Shown here in pieces: positions 7,230 through 14,503 of a stretch of 32,854 bases of DNA. The stretch covers positions 1-32,854 of the forward strand of contig JABDHF010000025.1 of the NCBI GenBank assembly GCA_013285595.1. Direction: 5' to 3'. A program made the position numbers and the translations under genes. Source of the stretch: Bacteroidota bacterium. GTDB taxonomy: Bacteria > Bacteroidota > Bacteroidia > Chitinophagales > Chitinophagaceae. The notes beneath the pieces were generated by a model that saw only the letters and a program-made list of their open reading frames with translations, was not told where the DNA came from and searched no databases. Every line of letters begins with the position of its first letter. Positions within the stretch are counted from its first letter, which is position 1.

Positions 7230-7979
7230 CTAATTTCTCGGGTGCCGTATCTTGCGGGAGTACCTGGACTTACTCATACCCCGCCAGTGGGTGCCGCTTC
7301 GGTTACCAAAGCCGGGTATGTGCTTAAAATTGTCGCACTTGCCAAATAAAAAGCCGATGGTGACGCCAAATGCTGAGGATTTCAGGCTATTGTTACCATC
7401 AGCTCCGGGAACCAGGTTAGCCAGCCCTACCTGGTAATGAAGCCGGCCGTACAGGCGTTTTTTAAGCTGGTAGCCAAGGTTTAAACCTATACCGAAATCC
7501 AGTGCTTTTAATGTGCTGGGCGAAGCTGAGCCGATCTTTAGCGTGGTAGAAACGGCGGGTAACTGGCCCAGCGCATCTTGCTCATAAGAGCCGCCTATGT
7601 TGTCGCTCAGGTATGGCCCGCCGCCAAAGAAGAACCGGTTACCGCATTTTTCGCCCGACTTGTATTCAAAGTTCAAAGGAAAAGTAATGGCGTTAATATT
7701 GTATTTTCCGGGAGGAGTAGTTTTAAGCTTACAGCCCATCATTTCGAAAAAAGCCCCCGGCTGAAAATAGGCGTGTTCGCCAAGAGCTATATCGGCCGCA
7801 AAGCCTCCGGCAAAGCCTGGCTTAAAGCCTGTAGGCACTTTAACGGACTTATTCGTGGCCCGATCATTTTCTTTGATAGATAAGTTTGCCATATTCAGGC
7901 CCATTTCAAATGCTACCTGCCCTTTTGCAGCCGTTACGGCCACTATAATAAATAATAATGTAAAGATTTTCCGTTTCAT
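7230..7979 (-). CDS. PorT-like outer-membrane beta-barrel protein
   Basis: The 249-residue product begins MKRKIFTLLFIIVAVTAAKG, a clear signal peptide probably cut before Gln. The mature part has alternating hydrophobic strands and glycine-rich turns typical of eight-stranded PorT/OmpA-like barrels in Bacteroidota, for example GLNMANLSI, GFAGGFAADIALG, FFFGGGPYLSDN and LGYQLKKRLYGRLHYQVGLANL. I chose ATG 7979 because it directly precedes the signal peptide; the reading frame extends 22 codons further upstream without signal features. The last 35 residues (after FGVTIGFLFGK) are basic and unlike a barrel strand, an odd extension. It is transcribed away from the GNAT gene at 8058. Function beyond a surface role is unknown. 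Confidence 0.8.
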   Translation of the reverse strand: MKRKIFTLLFIIVAVTAAKGQVAFEMGLNMANLSIKENDRATNKSVKVPTGFKPGFAGGFAADIALGEHAYFQPGAFFEMMGCKLKTTPPGKYNINAITFPLNFEYKSGEKCGNRFFFGGGPYLSDNIGGSYEQDALGQLPAVSTTLKIGSASPSTLKALDFGIGLNLGYQLKKRLYGRLHYQVGLANLVPGADGNNSLKSSAFGVTIGFLFGKCDNFKHIPGFGNRSGTHWRGMSKSRYSRKIRHPRN

Positions 7980-8057
7980 ATATGGCCATTTTATACCTGC
8001 ACGGTGCAAGGTAATAAATTGTATATCAAGGTGTATGCTTGTCATTAACTTTACGCG

Positions 8058-8612
8058 ATGGACCGTAAATACTTGTTTACGTCAGCAAGGCTGGGTTTCA
8101 GGTGCTGGCAAAAGACAGATACTGATGCAATGGCTAAAATAAACGCCGATGCCAATGTAAGGGAGTTTTTCCCTGGCATTCAAAACTATGAACAAACAGC
8201 GCAATTCATACACAGGATGCAGCAAATGTTTGCCGATAAAGGGTACTGTTATTATGCAGTAGATAAGCTAGATGAACAGGAATTCATAGGGTTCATAGGC
8301 CTGGCAGAACAAACCTTTGAAGCCAGCTTTACGCCCTGTACCGATATTGGCTGGCGCCTATGTAAAAAAGAGTGGAATAAGGGCTATGCTACTGAGGGTG
8401 CGCAAGCATGCCTGGGCTATGCATTCCATACACTGTTGCTGCCACGGGTATATTCAATGGCGCCAAAGATCAACCTAAAGTCGATACATGTGATGGAAAA
8501 GATAGGCATGGTAAAGGTGGCAGATTTTATACATCCATTGCTGCTTAGCGACAAGCGGCTGAAAGAATGTGTAGTGTATGAAATAATGAAAGAACAGGTG
8601 AAACGCGAATAA
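8058..8612 (+). CDS. GNAT N-acetyltransferase, RimJ/RimL-like
   Basis: The 184-residue protein has the layout of RimJ/RimL-type acetyltransferases: an N-terminal beta-strand LFTSARLGFRCW with the following DTDAMAKINADANVREFFPG helix, the FIGFIGLAEQTF strand, the acceptor-side DIGWRLCKKEWNKGYATEG motif A that binds acetyl-CoA (about residues 95-113), and NLKSIHVMEKIGM, the N(x)xS...E(K)xG motif. Such enzymes acetylate protein N-termini, aminoglycosides or small molecules; the substrate is not evident. A second GNAT gene follows after 12 bases, so the two are likely one operon with the beta-lactamase further on. Confidence 0.88.
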   Translation: MDRKYLFTSARLGFRCWQKTDTDAMAKINADANVREFFPGIQNYEQTAQFIHRMQQMFADKGYCYYAVDKLDEQEFIGFIGLAEQTFEASFTPCTDIGWRLCKKEWNKGYATEGAQACLGYAFHTLLLPRVYSMAPKINLKSIHVMEKIGMVKVADFIHPLLLSDKRLKECVVYEIMKEQVKRE

Positions 8613-8624
8613 GTATCTGGCCTT

Positions 8625-9503
8625 ATGAAAAATAAGAAGTGGAAACAGATGATAACCATAACACAGTTAAGCAATACGAGCCCAGGCATTGTACATGAAG
8701 CACGGGAGGAGGCTTTCAGGGGATATGAAACCACATGGACAAGACATCAGTATGAAAAACTGCTGCAACGCCGGGGCTACATACCGGAACTGTCGTTTGG
8801 GGCATTTTATGGCGGCCGGCTGGTGAGTTTCACCCTAAACTGCCTTGGCTCATACAATGGCGTAACTACTGCCTACGATGCCGGTACAGGCACTATTGAG
8901 GAATATAGGGGATTAGGTATTGCCGCCAGGATATTTAACGAAGCGCTGCCATTTCTTAAAAGTGCAGGAGTGGCGCAATATATTCTTGAAGTATTGCAGC
9001 ATAACACAACGGCTGCTTCCCTATATAAAAGCCTCGGGTTTAGCATAACCAGGGAATTCAATTATTTTGTTGGAAACATGGCCGGCATGCAGGAAAATAT
9101 AAAGGGCCTGCCGCCGGAAATTGAACTGCGGGATGCTGACCTTTCGCAACAAGATGAAATGATACAGATGTGGGACTGCAGCCCCTCGTGGCAAAACAGT
9201 TTTGAATCGATAAACAGAACTATAGTTGACTTTAAGATCATTGGCGCATTTCACTATAATATGCTCGTTGGCTACGGTATTACAGAACCGGCTTCCGGAG
9301 ACATAACGCAGCTAGGCGTAAAGCCCGCATACAGAAGAAGAGGTATTGGCTCCTGCATTTTTAAAAAACTATTGGCGTATAATAAATATAGTTCTGCAAA
9401 GGTTATCAATACAGAAAAGCAACTAGACCATATAACCAGGTTTGTAGAAAATAACGGCATCTTTACACAAGGTTCACAATTTGAAATGACGTTGAAATTA
9501 TAA
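8625..9503 (+). CDS. tandem GNAT acetyltransferase
   Basis: The 292-residue protein has two GNAT domains. The first carries motif A as GTIEEYRGLGIAARIF (about 89-104) with the later HNTTAASLYKSLGF (about 126-139). The second, from about residue 165, has LGVKPAYRRRGIGSCIF (about 230-246), the acetyl-CoA loop RRRGIG. Two-domain GNATs of this kind often have one catalytic and one degenerate half; both loops look intact here. The ATG at 8625 lies 12 bases from the previous stop; an alternative ATG at 8649 fits the domain start (ITITQL) better and would remove eight basic residues. The substrate is unknown. It lies between another GNAT and a beta-lactamase, a small-molecule modification context. 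Confidence 0.8.
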   Translation: MKNKKWKQMITITQLSNTSPGIVHEAREEAFRGYETTWTRHQYEKLLQRRGYIPELSFGAFYGGRLVSFTLNCLGSYNGVTTAYDAGTGTIEEYRGLGIAARIFNEALPFLKSAGVAQYILEVLQHNTTAASLYKSLGFSITREFNYFVGNMAGMQENIKGLPPEIELRDADLSQQDEMIQMWDCSPSWQNSFESINRTIVDFKIIGAFHYNMLVGYGITEPASGDITQLGVKPAYRRRGIGSCIFKKLLAYNKYSSAKVINTEKQLDHITRFVENNGIFTQGSQFEMTLKL

Positions 9504-9514
9504 TTGATCAAGTC

Positions 9515-9616
9515 ATGAGCACATCATCGCAAAACATATCCACACTGCGTGATCTTTCGGCGGCTATTAGCAGGTTATTTAAAACAAATAGTGGAACTGT
9601 AATTAACCGGCTATGA
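9515..9616 (+). CDS. possible 33-residue ORF coupled to the beta-lactamase
   Basis: ATG 9515 to TGA 9614-9616 encodes 33 residues beginning MSTSSQNISTLRDLSAAI. Its stop overlaps the beta-lactamase start in the form ATGA (9613-9616), the arrangement of translationally coupled genes. It also lies 11 bases after the GNAT stop, so it would fill an otherwise empty gap exactly. It resembles no family known to me and could be a leader peptide, the remnant of a longer gene, or chance. Confidence 0.28.
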   Translation: MSTSSQNISTLRDLSAAISRLFKTNSGTVINRL

Positions 9617-10533
9617 TCAAAGCGATAATATACTTTGCGACAATACTTGCATTTACATGCAACGCCTGCCTGGCGCAAAAGACGGTGAAGCGCTATACCG
9701 GAACCAGGATGGAAACATTAAGACAGCAAATAGATAGCATTACCCGCCGCTATAATGCAACTATTGGTGTTGCCCTGGTAAGTATCGAAAACGGTGATAC
9801 TTTAACTATAAACAATACTCATCATTTTCCTATGCAGAGTACTTATAAGTTCCCGTTGGCAATAGCTGTTATGAACCAGGTAGATAAGGGGAAGCTTGCC
9901 CTGGCCCAGAATGTGCATATTCCCAGAGAGCAGTTGCACCATACCTGGAGCCCGCTTAAAGATAAGTACCCGGATGCCGACGTGGATATTACTTTGGAAG
10001 AACTGGTACATTATACGGTGTCTATGAGCGACAATAATGGGTGTGACGTGCTCTTCAGGCTGATTGGCGGCACAGGGAAAACAAACGCCTATATACATAG
10101 CCTGGGCATCAAAGATATTTCCATAGCGGCTACTGAAGAAGAAATGGGAAAAGGCTGGAATGTGCAGTACACTAACTGGGTAACGCCCTATGCTATGGCG
10201 CAACTGCTGGAGGGCCTTTTTCATAAAAAATACCTGTCTGCCGCCAGCAATGATTTTCTAATGCAGCAAATGGTCAAAACAGAAACGGGGCCTAAACGGC
10301 TAAAAGGGCAATTGCCGGTAGGCACAATTGTGGCGCATAAGACAGGCACCTCAGATGCCAATGAAAAAGGAATGATGGCCGCTACTAACGATGTGGGCAT
10401 TATTACCCTGCCTAATGGCAAGCACATTGCTATTGCCGTCTATGTTTTGAATAGTATGGAGTCGCTTGAAACAAATGAAAAGATCATCGCCGAAATTGCT
10501 GGGGTTGCCTTCGATCATTTTGTTCGCTATTAA
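9613..10533 (+). CDS. class A serine beta-lactamase (subclass A2-like)
   Basis: The enzyme hydrolyses beta-lactams through an acyl-enzyme. After a signal peptide (about residues 1-21, cut before Gln) the 306-residue protein has all class A elements: S76-T-Y-K79 with the nucleophilic serine, S139-D-N141, the omega-loop with TEEEM (one of E175-E177 as the general base) followed by WNVQYTNW, and K243-T-G245-T. The QYTNW and EEEM features and overall length resemble the Bacteroidota subclass A2 group (CepA, CfxA, CblA, PER, VEB kinship). No regulator lies next to it. It starts within the stop of a possible tiny ORF and is downstream of two acetyltransferases. Substrate range, penicillin versus cephalosporin, cannot be read from the sequence. 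Confidence 0.9.
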   Translation: MIKAIIYFATILAFTCNACLAQKTVKRYTGTRMETLRQQIDSITRRYNATIGVALVSIENGDTLTINNTHHFPMQSTYKFPLAIAVMNQVDKGKLALAQNVHIPREQLHHTWSPLKDKYPDADVDITLEELVHYTVSMSDNNGCDVLFRLIGGTGKTNAYIHSLGIKDISIAATEEEMGKGWNVQYTNWVTPYAMAQLLEGLFHKKYLSAASNDFLMQQMVKTETGPKRLKGQLPVGTIVAHKTGTSDANEKGMMAATNDVGIITLPNGKHIAIAVYVLNSMESLETNEKIIAEIAGVAFDHFVRY

Positions 10534-10643
10534 TTCTTTGCTGTCATAGTAAATATTTATATTGTCATTTGGGATATTGCAATGCAGAGCATTAATTTTA
10601 CCCATGCACAAACTTTTGTACATCAAACACTAAAAACATATTC

Positions 10644-11138
10644 ATGAAGCACCACGAAGAATTACTTATAAAGTCGGTACTGGACAGTTGGTTTAACCAT
10701 ATATCAAGAATAGACAACCTGCTGGATACGCTTACCGATGAAGAACTGCACATGGAAGTAGCGCCGGGTAGGAACAGGGGCACTTATTTAATAGGCCATC
10801 TCACCGCAGTGCATGACCGTATGCTGCCACTGCTGGGTTTTGAAGACCATCATCATCCGCACCTTGATGAGATATTCATTACCAGCGCTGATAAAGAAAA
10901 AGATATGCCGCCTGCCGCTGAGCTTAGAAAATACTGGAAAGATGTAAACGACACCCTGGCAAATCATTTCAAAAGCCAGCAGCCAGAGGAGTGGCTTCAA
11001 AGACATACGGCAGTAAGTGAAGAAGACTTCGCGAAAGAACCTCACCGGAACAAGATGAATGTATTGGTGAGCAGAACAACTCACCTTGCTTACCATTTCG
11101 GCCAACTAATTTTCCTGGACCATAAGCGCCACGATTAA
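10644..11138 (+). CDS. DinB-family metal-binding four-helix protein
   Basis: The 164-residue protein has the DinB/YfiT fold pattern: a first helix with a conserved Trp (WFNHISRIDNLL), the GHLTAVHDRM helix with H52, and the last helix RTTHLAYHFGQLIFLDH with H147 and H151. These three histidines are the usual metal ligands of the family. Members include thiol-dependent transferases (for example bacillithiol S-transferase), but many are uncharacterised, so only the fold is claimed. It lies 110 bases downstream of the beta-lactamase and ends just before a strong terminator, so it may be its own unit or the last gene of that operon. Confidence 0.85.
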   Translation: MKHHEELLIKSVLDSWFNHISRIDNLLDTLTDEELHMEVAPGRNRGTYLIGHLTAVHDRMLPLLGFEDHHHPHLDEIFITSADKEKDMPPAAELRKYWKDVNDTLANHFKSQQPEEWLQRHTAVSEEDFAKEPHRNKMNVLVSRTTHLAYHFGQLIFLDHKRHD

Positions 11139-11174
11139 CCTGTCGCCAAAAATTGTAGGAACTTTATTTTCAGA

Positions 11175-11204
11175 AGAGTTACAATTCGTTGTGACTCTTT
11201 TTTT
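11175..11204 (+). terminator. rho-independent terminator after the DinB gene
   Basis: A 10-bp stem AGAGTTACAA (11175-11184) pairs with TTGTGACTCT (11189-11198), with one U-G pair and a UUCG tetraloop, followed by a run of seven T (11198-11204). It closes the acetyltransferase/beta-lactamase/DinB stretch before the sigma-factor gene. Confidence 0.9.
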
Positions 11205-11307
11205 ATGCCAGGGTGAGATTCTTCATTTTGTTTCTTTTAACAAAAATAAATGCCGGACTTTGTGATTTATTTCCCCGATCTCCTACTAATAAAGTATACA
11301 AAACAAA

Positions 11308-11814
11308 ATGAAGCCCGGCGAGCAGCTCACAAAGGATTTTATTGCGTTAATAAAACAGCACGAACGGCTGATCCATAAAGTGTGCAACCTGTATGTGGTA
11401 AACAATACGGAGGACTATAAAGACCTGTACCAGGAAATAGTATTGCAAACGTGGGCCGCTTTTCCAAAATTCAAGGGTGAAGCCAAGGTTAGCACGTGGC
11501 TTTACCGGGTGGCGCTGAACACTGCTATCAGCTATAAAAGAAGGGGCAGCAGGATAACTGAGATACCGTTTGACACTTCGTTTATGCAGGTAGCAGATAG
11601 GACGCAGGAGACTAATGAAGAATACCTGCTGCTATGGCAACTGATAAGACAATTGCCGCAGCTGGAAAAGGCACTGATACTGCTGTACCTGGAAAACAAT
11701 AGCTATGACGAGATAGCGGCGATAATGGGCCTTACCGTAACCAACATAGGAACAAAGCTGGGACGAATAAAAGAAAAATTAAAAAAACAGGCACAACAAT
11801 CACAGGCAAACTAA
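11308..11814 (+). CDS. ECF RNA polymerase sigma factor
   Basis: The 168-residue protein is an extracytoplasmic-function sigma factor with region 2 (about residues 13-80; DLYQEIVLQTWAAFPKFKG for -10 recognition and WLYRVALNTAISYKRR) and region 4 (about 112-162; LPQLEKALILLYLENNSYDE then IAAIMGLTVTNIGTKLGRIK, the helix-turn-helix). Region 3 is absent, as normal for ECF. A membrane protein gene starts 5 bases after its stop and is the likely regulator. The promoter region upstream (11205-11307) has no clear TTG/TAnnTTTG pair, in keeping with possible self-control by an unrelated promoter. Confidence 0.92.
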   Translation: MKPGEQLTKDFIALIKQHERLIHKVCNLYVVNNTEDYKDLYQEIVLQTWAAFPKFKGEAKVSTWLYRVALNTAISYKRRGSRITEIPFDTSFMQVADRTQETNEEYLLLWQLIRQLPQLEKALILLYLENNSYDEIAAIMGLTVTNIGTKLGRIKEKLKKQAQQSQAN

Positions 11815-11819
11815 TAACT

Positions 11820-12437
11820 ATGGAACTGGACGCAATGAAAAGCCTATGGCAGGCACACGAAACGGAACTGAAGCAGGTGAGCGCTGTGAACGAGGGCTTG
11901 CTGCAACGTATGATCAGCGATAAATCGCGCAGCGCACTGGAGCAGATAAAGAATACAGAATACATGGTAGGGTCTTTAACACTGCTGTTCTTTGTGCTGT
12001 TTTTACTCATGGGCAGCAAGGTGGGCAGCAACCCGGAAATGGTTATCTCTTATATTATAGCTATGACGGCGTTCGTTATAGAGTTTGCTGTGAGCGTGTT
12101 TAAGCTACGGTATCTTTCGCGGATAAACATTGGCAATGAAGCAATAACGGAGACCGCCAGGAAAACCCAATGGTTTCACCTGTTCATTATCCGTGAGCGG
12201 CTTATTTCTATACCAGCTCTTTTTATTGTAGCACCGGCTGTATATATCCTGGTGTTTCAGTGGGTGAAGCATGAAAGCGCGCTTGACCATCTGCCCTTTT
12301 CTATTGCTGAAATAGTAATAACGCTGGTGCTGGGCATTATCTTTTCGCTCATTATGTATCGCAGGGCTTATCTTAACCATACGCGAAGCATTATGGATAG
12401 CCTTAGGGAGATAGAGGAATTCAGGTCTGAACTATGA
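11820..12437 (+). CDS. four-helix membrane protein, putative anti-sigma partner
   Basis: The 205-residue product has a cytoplasmic-looking N-terminus of about 48 residues (MELDAMKSLWQAHETELKQV and a helical stretch), then four membrane helices at about 49-66, 74-94, 129-149 and 161-181, and a charged C-terminus. The N-terminal MKSLWQ pattern is common in Bacteroidota proteins encoded directly after an ECF sigma factor. There is no HxxxCxxC zinc motif, so it is not a classic ZAS-type anti-sigma factor. Immediate coupling (5-base gap) to the sigma gene is the main reason to propose that it controls the sigma factor at the membrane; this is inference. Confidence 0.7.
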   Translation: MELDAMKSLWQAHETELKQVSAVNEGLLQRMISDKSRSALEQIKNTEYMVGSLTLLFFVLFLLMGSKVGSNPEMVISYIIAMTAFVIEFAVSVFKLRYLSRINIGNEAITETARKTQWFHLFIIRERLISIPALFIVAPAVYILVFQWVKHESALDHLPFSIAEIVITLVLGIIFSLIMYRRAYLNHTRSIMDSLREIEEFRSEL

Positions 12438-12526
12438 TGCCTGAACCTTAATTTTCAGGATCATAGGATTTGCTTGACTTTTTGTTTTTTATTACATCTC
12501 ATTTTGCACAATTAATATTTTATCAA

Positions 12527-13738
12527 ATGACTTTCTGGAGCAAAAAAGAAACGACGACAAATACTGAAAAAACTACTATAAAAAAGAAAAAGGCGGTGTG
12601 GCGGGAATGGCTGGATGCCGGGGTATTTGCTATAGTGGCAGCTACACTTATACGCACCTTTTTCTTCGAGGCGTATACCATACCATCGGGATCGATGGAA
12701 GGATCGCTGCTGATACACGACTTCCTGTTCGTAAGCAAGATGGCTTATGGCCCACGCGTCCCCATGACCCCACTGGCTGTGCCGCTAGTGCATAACTCGC
12801 TGCCCATAACAGGCGGCAAATCGTATATAGAAGGGGTGCAGTGGAAGTATCACCGGCTGCCGGGCTTTGGGCATGTAGAGCGGAATGATGTGGTGGTATT
12901 TAACGGCCCGGCGGGGGATACTGCCCTGGCCGACCAACCTGAAAATGACTATTACCAGATGTGCCGCCTGTATGGCCGCGACGAGGTAATGAGCAGGTAT
13001 AAAGTAGTTACAAGGCCGGTAGATAAAAAAGAGAACCTGATAAAAAGGTGCATAGGCGTGCCCGGAGATGTAATAGAGGTAAAGAATGGCGTGGTATATG
13101 TGAACGGGCAGCAAGGTGAGCAATATCCACACTCAAAACTCAACTACCTGGTAAGAACAAATGGTAATATGCCGGGCATAGACGATAACGTGGAACAGCT
13201 GCAAAAAGTAAACAACAACCTATACGCGTACAATATAGCCAACGACCAGCTTGCCGATGTGAAGAAAGCTGCGAACGTGACATCTGTAGAGCTGTATATG
13301 AGCTCACCTGCGGGTGTGGCGCCCAAGGAGCCAGGTGAATGGGTGTTTCCGCTGGACACAACTAACTACAAATGGAACAGGGATAATTACGGGCCTATAA
13401 CCATTCCTAAAGCTGGCGTTACCGTGCCGCTTACTGCACAGACTATTGCCCTGTACCGGCGCATAATAGGCAACTACGAGGGCAATACCCTTGTGGAGCA
13501 GAATGGCAAATTTATCATCAACGGCATAGAGGCTACCTCCTACACCTTTAAGATGGACTACTACTGGATGATGGGCGACAACAGGCACAACTCGCTCGAT
13601 TCGCGGTACTGGGGGTTTGTGCCTGAAAACCATGTGGTGGGCAGGGCATCGTTTGTATGGTTGAGTTATGGCGAAAGCTTGATAAAGGATATACGCTGGA
13701 GCCGTCTGTTCCGCAGCATCCATTCGCTGGAGAAGTGA
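12527..13738 (+). CDS. lepB: signal peptidase I
   Basis: Signal peptidase I cuts signal peptides from exported proteins on the outer face of the inner membrane. After a basic N-terminus, one membrane helix (about residues 29-47) leads to IPSGSME with catalytic S56. K173 in LIKRCIGVPGD is the general base, and MGDNRHNSLDSRYWG (349-363) is the conserved box E. The 403-residue length is larger than the enteric enzyme, mostly through roughly 175 residues between the lysine and box E, as often seen in Bacteroidota. I chose ATG 12527; the frame can be extended to a TTG at 12470, but that extension is unlike the family. It follows the sigma-factor pair after 89 bases and may have its own promoter. 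Confidence 0.93.
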   Translation: MTFWSKKETTTNTEKTTIKKKKAVWREWLDAGVFAIVAATLIRTFFFEAYTIPSGSMEGSLLIHDFLFVSKMAYGPRVPMTPLAVPLVHNSLPITGGKSYIEGVQWKYHRLPGFGHVERNDVVVFNGPAGDTALADQPENDYYQMCRLYGRDEVMSRYKVVTRPVDKKENLIKRCIGVPGDVIEVKNGVVYVNGQQGEQYPHSKLNYLVRTNGNMPGIDDNVEQLQKVNNNLYAYNIANDQLADVKKAANVTSVELYMSSPAGVAPKEPGEWVFPLDTTNYKWNRDNYGPITIPKAGVTVPLTAQTIALYRRIIGNYEGNTLVEQNGKFIINGIEATSYTFKMDYYWMMGDNRHNSLDSRYWGFVPENHVVGRASFVWLSYGESLIKDIRWSRLFRSIHSLEK

Positions 13739-13802
13739 TGATAATCTGCTGATTATGAGATATTGGGAGATTTTTTTATTTTTATCCGGAAATTGATCTT
13801 TT

Positions 13803-14426
13803 ATGAAAAAACTATTATTTCTTGCAGTAGCTGCATTGCTGGCATATAACACTTACGCACAAACAAAGGCGGACATCCAGGGGAATATGCCAATAACCTG
13901 GCTGGGGCTTGATTTTACTCAATTAAAGTTTATAGGTAGTGCCAACCAGTTTAAAGATGCAGGCCAGATCACCGATCGTGACATGCGCAATAAGTACTTC
14001 CCGGGATGGAATGAGCTTTTTATAAAAGAGCAAAAGAAGTATAACGTAGCTGACGCCGTAGGCCGCGATAATGTGACTTATGCAACCAATGTAACGGACA
14101 ATGCAAATGATAAGTCGACCGGAACCTACTTTACAGATAATGCAGGCGATTTTCAACGCCTGACTGCTGATAAAATATCGTCCATGGTTTCGAAGTACGA
14201 CTTTAAAGGGAATAAAGGCCTGGGCCTGATGTTCTTTGTAGAAGGCATGAGCAAGGATAAAGCGGAGGCTTCTATCTGGGTGACCTTTGTAAATATGGAC
14301 AAAAAAACTGTTTTGGTTACCAACCAGATGAATGAAGGCGCCGGCGGCTTTGGCTTTAACCACTACTGGGCCAAAAGCTTTTTGGGAGCGCTGCAAGATA
14401 TTGACGTAAAAAAGTGGAGTAAGTAA
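13803..14426 (+). CDS. secreted protein of unknown function
   Basis: The 207-residue product has a signal peptide (MKKLLFLAVAALLAYNTYAQ, cut before or after Gln) and a soluble mature part of about 187 residues without Cys. Recognisable segments include ITWLGLDFTQLKFIG near the start and GAGGFGFNHYWAKSF near the end, which read like a conserved periplasmic fold. I recognise no named family. It starts 64 bases after lepB and ends at a strong terminator, so it may be its own transcript or the last gene of the sigma/lepB run. A surface or periplasmic role is all that can be said. Confidence 0.75.
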   Translation: MKKLLFLAVAALLAYNTYAQTKADIQGNMPITWLGLDFTQLKFIGSANQFKDAGQITDRDMRNKYFPGWNELFIKEQKKYNVADAVGRDNVTYATNVTDNANDKSTGTYFTDNAGDFQRLTADKISSMVSKYDFKGNKGLGLMFFVEGMSKDKAEASIWVTFVNMDKKTVLVTNQMNEGAGGFGFNHYWAKSFLGALQDIDVKKWSK

Positions 14427-14470
14427 TCTCTCCCGGCCTCTTCTTCGGAGAGGTGATGGTATATATTTGT

Positions 14471-14503
14471 GAGCTGTACTATATAGTGCAGCTCAATTTT
14501 TTT
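14471..14503 (+). terminator. terminator overlapping the end of the convergent sigma-factor gene
   Basis: GAGCTGTACT (14471-14480) pairs with AGTGCAGCTC (14485-14494), with one G-U pair and an ATAT loop, followed by AATTTTTTT (14495-14503). It ends the plus-strand secreted-protein transcript. The minus-strand sigma-factor gene has its stop codon at 14479-14481, inside the stem, so the same bases serve both genes. Confidence 0.85.

Noticed and set aside
11139-11307. Clear promoter for the first ECF sigma gene
   Set aside because: TTTTG and CTTTG motifs occur but not as a TTG/TAnnTTTG pair at normal spacing.
12470-12526. 19-codon extension of signal peptidase to TTG 12470
   Set aside because: The extension is hydrophobic and unlike the family; ATG 12527 gives a normal start.
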